Of a stretch of DNA of 64,000 nt, positions 59,824-64,000 are shown one piece after another. The notes below the pieces were generated by a model that did not search any database, was not told the DNA's origin, and was given only the letters and a program-made list of their open reading frames with translations. Where the stretch lies: the NCBI GenBank assembly GCA_030248065.1, contig JASAMV010005088.1, forward strand, positions 16,216 to 80,215, written 5' to 3'. Source of the stretch: Rhynchonema sp. JSB1_4 (Eukaryota; Nematoda; Chromadorea; Monhysterida; Xyalidae). Positions within the stretch are counted from its first letter, which is position 1. Each line of letters begins with the position of its first letter. Made by a program: the position numbers and the translations under genes.

Positions 59824-62749
59824 TCAGAGCAAATCAGCGGCTTCGATTTCCTCGAGAAGTCGCTGAATCTCGTCGCTCAATTCTGAAAAATTAAAGAGCT
59901 GATATCCAACATTCGTGATCGGATGCGGTTTGGCCACGACCACGAAGCGTGGATTGTATTTTGAGCAAATTTTCGAAATCCACACCGCTAATTTCGACGA
60001 CTGACGTAAAAGTTATTTATCAGCTGCTCAAAATTAGTGGCACAAGTAGATCTCGAGATGTGAAAAATTCAAAACAGTTACGCAGTGTCCAATCAGGTCC
60101 GACACAACCCTACAGTACAACTGAAGTCAAATAACATGGATTTTGCAACACTTCCTGGCTGGTTTGTTGAACGATTGAAAAATCTCACGCACCAGCAACG
60201 GATTTCTGTTCGTCTTTTTCACATTCGATTTTCTCCTCTGGTGTCAGATCTTTGAACACCGACTCGCACAGCGGATCGATGATTTGGTGGTTGATGAGTT
60301 GATGCCACTCGGTCATCGATATCGACGACAGACGCTCGTGCACCGGCCCCAGCATGTAGTCGTGGTGTTCGACTACGAAAAATATTGCGCGGGTATTTTG
60401 AAAGCTCACGTTGGGGAAACACCTTGTAGTGCCTCGTGCGTGATTTCCCACTTGGATCGAATAGACTTAGCCATATCAGACTTTGCGATCAGCCTTGCAT
60501 GATCACGTGACGTACTGAATTGAGGGCACCAAAGGTACTACACCCAAGGGGTTGTTGGAAACAACGACTACGTTGGCCTAAATTAAGACGGTGAGCAAAC
60601 TTCCACATGATTTTTAGGTTTGTCTTTGATTCGAAAGGCAAAATTAAGTGACCACACGACCAACCAAGACCGAACTGTTGACAACGCTTTATACATCGTG
60701 CCGCAAGTTGTTGTTTTTGCAGTTGTGACGACAGCCACAGAACAAATTTTCATAAATTCCTGACAAGAAGAAAAAACAGAAATTAAAAAAATAAAAAACA
60801 TACCGGGATCGTCACGCTTCGGATCATAACCGCACGTGTCGATTTCGGGCAAATCATCATCGTCGATTGCTTGTTTGTTCGACTCTTGTTGCTGCGTTTG
60901 TTGTTCGACCAAACGGTGATGCTTTTGCGTGGTGGCAGACTCAAAATTTGTCGTTTTAAGTTATATATGTTTATGGTGTTACTTGACAGATCAGAGATCA
61001 GAACAAATAAATTACCAATGCCACACCTTTTTCAGCGTGGCAGGCGTTTTTGACGTGGACTGCTGTTGTTGTTGCAGCACAACATTTTTTACATCACCCA
61101 GAGCGCGACGCGGGGTTTCGATGTTGTCGGCGCGCTTCGACAGACCTCGTGATTTGAACTTTTGCACAGAACCTGGGCGAGTTGTTGCAAATACACAAAA
61201 CCATAGCGCACACGCACCAGACCTGTACAACCACCCTCGGCCCCGCCGAGGGTCATTTTGGATTTGCCGAGGGTAAATTCCGGCACCCTCGGCAAAAATT
61301 ACCAGACCCCCCTCAAAATCCAAACCAGTACCTCTTCCAAAAAGCATTTTAAACGTGTATTTTAGCCTTTTTATACTTCAGGTCGGCGCGCTTCGCGCGC
61401 ATTTTCTGTCACTCATGACTTGTTATGCTTTTTAATGTTGAAGTGCCATGTTGTATGCAAAGTATACATATGTGGCTGGCATACAGTAGTATAGGTATCA
61501 TGTATATGCATAGGTATTGTATCTTTGTTGTTGATTAATGACTGCGAAGGTTGTTCATGGGTTGGGTGGCACCAGTTATACTATGCCCTAAAGTGGGCTT
61601 GAATGATGCACGTAAAACGAACAACATAGTAGTTCCAAAGTAAGCAAAATAATTTGCACAAGCTAACGTTCACACAGACAATTGAAATGACAAAGAGCAA
61701 GCACAATGAGCTTGGTGATGGTGCGGGTTTCTGTGTGATCGCCTGCCAAAGTTTTGGCCTAAAAGTCGTGGCGAAATGGCTCATCAAAAAACAACTGTTT
61801 AGTTAGAATAAATCACCGATAACAACGAGGAGAGAGCCGATAATATGATCTGCACGTCCTTTGAACACGCCTTGTTCAAAAATTTTTGCGTTTTTTCTTG
61901 GGCGTTCATGTCGTGCTTCGGGTTAAACTGCACTGTTTTCTTATCGCTGAGCCACCTTCCAGCTAACTCCCATCGACGAGCATGCTTGTATCGTTTGAAG
62001 AGTGGGTTCAACATTTCAATTCCGAAAGTTCAACATTTCAATCTAACGAAAGTTATGCTTGTCACGTTTCCCGTTTTTTTGTGGCTTGCGCATTGAATGA
62101 CATCATAACCTATACCTGCACATTGTAACTGTACGTAATTGCATTGTCTCCGGTCTTCTTAGCTCACCAGAAGTGTTTTAAAGTTTCTTGATTCGTGGCA
62201 TTACTTAACTAATTTGAATATTTCGGTCAACTTTTTAGGTATGTATTATACTTCCAGATTTTGTACGTAAACTTGATTATTCTGTTTTTAAATGTTGTTT
62301 TGCGCCGTAAATGCTTGTGCTTGTTAAAAAAACCTGCCAAAACGTATTTATGAGTCTGAGAATACATGGCTAATGGCTCTATGAGCTCTGTAACACTGAA
62401 ATAAGGTCTACTGACTTCATTCATAAAAATTACCAGACCCCCCCTGATTTTGCTTCCGAGGTTACCAGACCCCTCCAATTTTTCGATCTGAAGCCATTAC
62501 CGGCCGAGGGTAAAAAATTCCTCCCGTACAGGTCTGACGCACAGCACACGCTCGCCATTGCCATAATAAAAACAACACAAAAATAAACACCCGACCTGGC
62601 GCGGCCGGTGTCCGCGGCTTTTGGAAACCGTCGTTGAGGGTCGACGACTGATTCTGACTGGATTTCATGGCCATCAGCGACGCATCGGCGTTTTCTTTCT
62701 CCAGTCCAGCGGGTCCGGGACCGATTTTCAGCGACGAACCGCCAGACAT
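59824..62749 (-). CDS. Candidate securin-like protein (KEN box and D-box)
   Basis: Exons: 62596-62749, 61027-61172, 60804-60939, 60193-60372, 59824-59987, total 780 bases and 259 residues; phases 1, 0, 1 and 1 agree. The start Met has an in-frame stop just upstream. Seen: a KEN box at residues 18-20 (GLEKENADAS), a basic unstructured region, and TPRRALGDV (71-79), which contains an RxxL destruction box and resembles the RKALGTVN region of vertebrate securins. An acidic motif DDDDLPEIDTCGYDP recalls the separase-binding YPEIEKF/FNPLDF segment. A further 110 residues end in an acidic helix (LSDEIQRLLEEIEA). If right, it would inhibit separase until anaphase and be degraded by the APC/C. The match is to short motifs only; another APC/C substrate is possible. 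The first intron holds a 1.3 kb transposon. Confidence 0.55.
61218..62536. mobile_element. hAT-like element in intron 1 of the securin-like gene (1.3 kb)
   Basis: Ends CAGACCTGTAC...GTACAGGTCTG with ACGCAC on both sides. The sub-terminal regions carry CCGAGGGTAAA and ATTACCAGACCCCCC at both ends in inverted orientation. The interior is A/T-rich with no recognised transposase. Confidence 0.72.
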
Positions 62750-64000
62750 TTTGTTTTTTGGCAAACCTTACGTTTCGAAAAAAACAAGATTCGGTATTCG
62801 GTGTCGTCCAGTTAAGCGTCTGCCGGGAAATCTCTCTGAATAATGTAACAGCAGTGATTTTTGCCCGTTTCGAAATCCCAAACAAAATAGCAACCTTCCC
62901 CACCAGCTTTGTTTTTCGACGCATAATAAGTGCTAGAATCAGCAACTTGACAAGGCATGGCCTTTCGTGCGTTTGCGTTCAGCGTGCGAATTTTTCTTTT
63001 TCAGAAGTTTTCCAACTCCAAGTCATACAAATCCCTACATATGCACCAAAACGAGGGCCGTATAAAATCATACTTAAAATCCGCATCATACTTACCTCCC
63101 ACCCCACACATGGGCCTGCCACTACACTGGGGATACCTGATGTCAGTGATGTAGTTGGTCCGAGCAAGAAAGCTAGCTAGCTGGAGGGGTCCGGCACAAG
63201 AAAGCTAGCTAGCTAGCCGGGTACCCCGATTTGGGGGGGGTATTGGTCCAGAAGTCAAAAACAGGGGTATAAAATTTGGTCGAAATTATGCTAAAATAAG
63301 CCTTAAAATGCGTATTTTTGTGCACGTGTGAGAAAATTTGAACGAATTTGACCATTTTGGCCCATAAAATGGTCATTTTGGCACTAAAATCAACACTTTT
63401 TTTACTTGATGACCGGAGCAAGAAAGCTAGAGTTCGAAGTTTTGGTTCCGTTGGTGATGTGTGTATTACTTGTTTATTTCTGCAATACGACCCCGAAACC
63501 CAAAAGCCCCAATAATAAACCCAAAACCACACGACGTTCACTAAACAATGCTTTATCTCCAACAGCCACGTAAAACTGCCAACTCACAAACCAACCACAG
63601 CCCAACTGACACGTATCACAGCAAAACACACACAATAAGAACACGCGCACGTGGGAATGTTTCATGATATTGGTGGCAGGCAACAGGGAAGGCTTAAACA
63701 TCACACTCCTTCCCCCTTTAGCAAAAGTAAAGAACAAGCAACTCCTCCCCAAGGGCAAAAACAACGAAAGAGAAAACAGCACGGAAGCAAGAAAATAAAC
63801 ACAGCAAAACACGAGAAGCAAACACGAAGCAAAAGAGCACGAAAGCAGCGCAGAGCAGCAAAGCAGCGAGAAAAAGACGGCACAACAAAGGCAGAAATGC
63901 TCAACCCAACAAAGCAAAACAACCAATGCATGAAATAATGCGATAAATTTGAACAAAAAACGCGCAAAGCACAGAATAACTGGCATTTTCTCACACCGTC
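62750..64000. other. Interval upstream of the securin-like gene
   Basis: Holds transposon fragments at 63083-63430 and, from about 63700 to 63900, an A/G-rich low-complexity stretch (AAGCAAAAGAGCACGAAAGC-like). A frame of 170 codons on the other strand across the low-complexity stretch is probably an effect of composition. Confidence 0.45.
63083..63430. repeat. Transposon fragments, including an end of the GAGAGGTATG family
   Basis: CATCATACTTACCTCCCAC...CCTGCCACTACACTG (ending 63129) matches the right end of the element at 37094-37924 but has no left partner. It is followed by two tracts of CAAGAAAGCTAGCTAGCT and by a block shared with PREB intron 1 (GAATTTGACCATTTTGG). Confidence 0.65.

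Noticed and set aside
63474..63986. 170-codon minus-strand frame full of Cys, Leu and Phe
   Set aside because: It is the complement of a low-complexity A/G-rich stretch. There is no motif and the composition explains the frame.
1..64000. CRISPR arrays, bacterial operons, prophage, rRNA or tRNA genes
   Set aside because: No regular repeat-spacer arrays, no Shine-Dalgarno-led gene runs and no convincing A/B-box pairs were found. Introns throughout show animal nuclear DNA.

Overview
The window is nuclear DNA from a small invertebrate animal. Every recognisable gene is split by short introns, most of 60-250 bases. The gene set is animal: arginine kinase, galectin, NPC2, globin, a monocarboxylate transporter, PREB/Sec12, Golgi-type sulfotransferases, a Cys-loop anion channel and a candidate securin. 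Arginine kinase points to an invertebrate. Nematode, tardigrade or another protostome cannot be separated from this sequence. There is no sign of bacterial operons, phage or CRISPR.

Layout. From 1 to 29.4 kb all genes lie on the minus strand: the 5' part of arginine kinase (82-2607, running off the left edge), a 64-residue membrane protein (3380-3574), galectin (10383-11530), NPC2-like lipid-binding protein (11876-12979), a type I membrane protein (13993-14735), a globin with long tails (15124-17317), a weakly supported membrane protein (17602-18675) and a type I protein with a cysteine-rich juxtamembrane segment (28410-29369). Four plus-strand genes follow: a monocarboxylate transporter (30684-34468), PREB/Sec12 (40672-43341) and two tandem sulfotransferase paralogs (45231-49226). 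Two minus-strand genes close the window: the Cys-loop channel (50337-54257) and the securin-like gene (59824-62749). The exon models were assembled by hand from reading frame, intron phase and family motifs. In each model the phases agree and the total length divides by three.

Between and inside the genes the DNA is crowded with small non-autonomous DNA transposons. Many were found by pairing inverted ends and checking target duplications. At least seven have hAT-like ends (CAG...CTG) with 6-8 bp duplications, including one 1.6 kb element at 34815-36447 that holds two younger insertions. Others have TA, TAA or TTA duplications (mariner-like and Harbinger-like). Some families occur twice here, and several copies sit in introns. 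One short element supplies the last codons and the stop of a gene. A 150 bp tandem repeat lies near 19.5 kb.

The genes do not form an obvious pathway. The most unusual general feature is splicing: by my count 23 of 57 donor sites have T at intron position +3 (GTTGG, GTTAG, GTTTG), which is rare in most animals.
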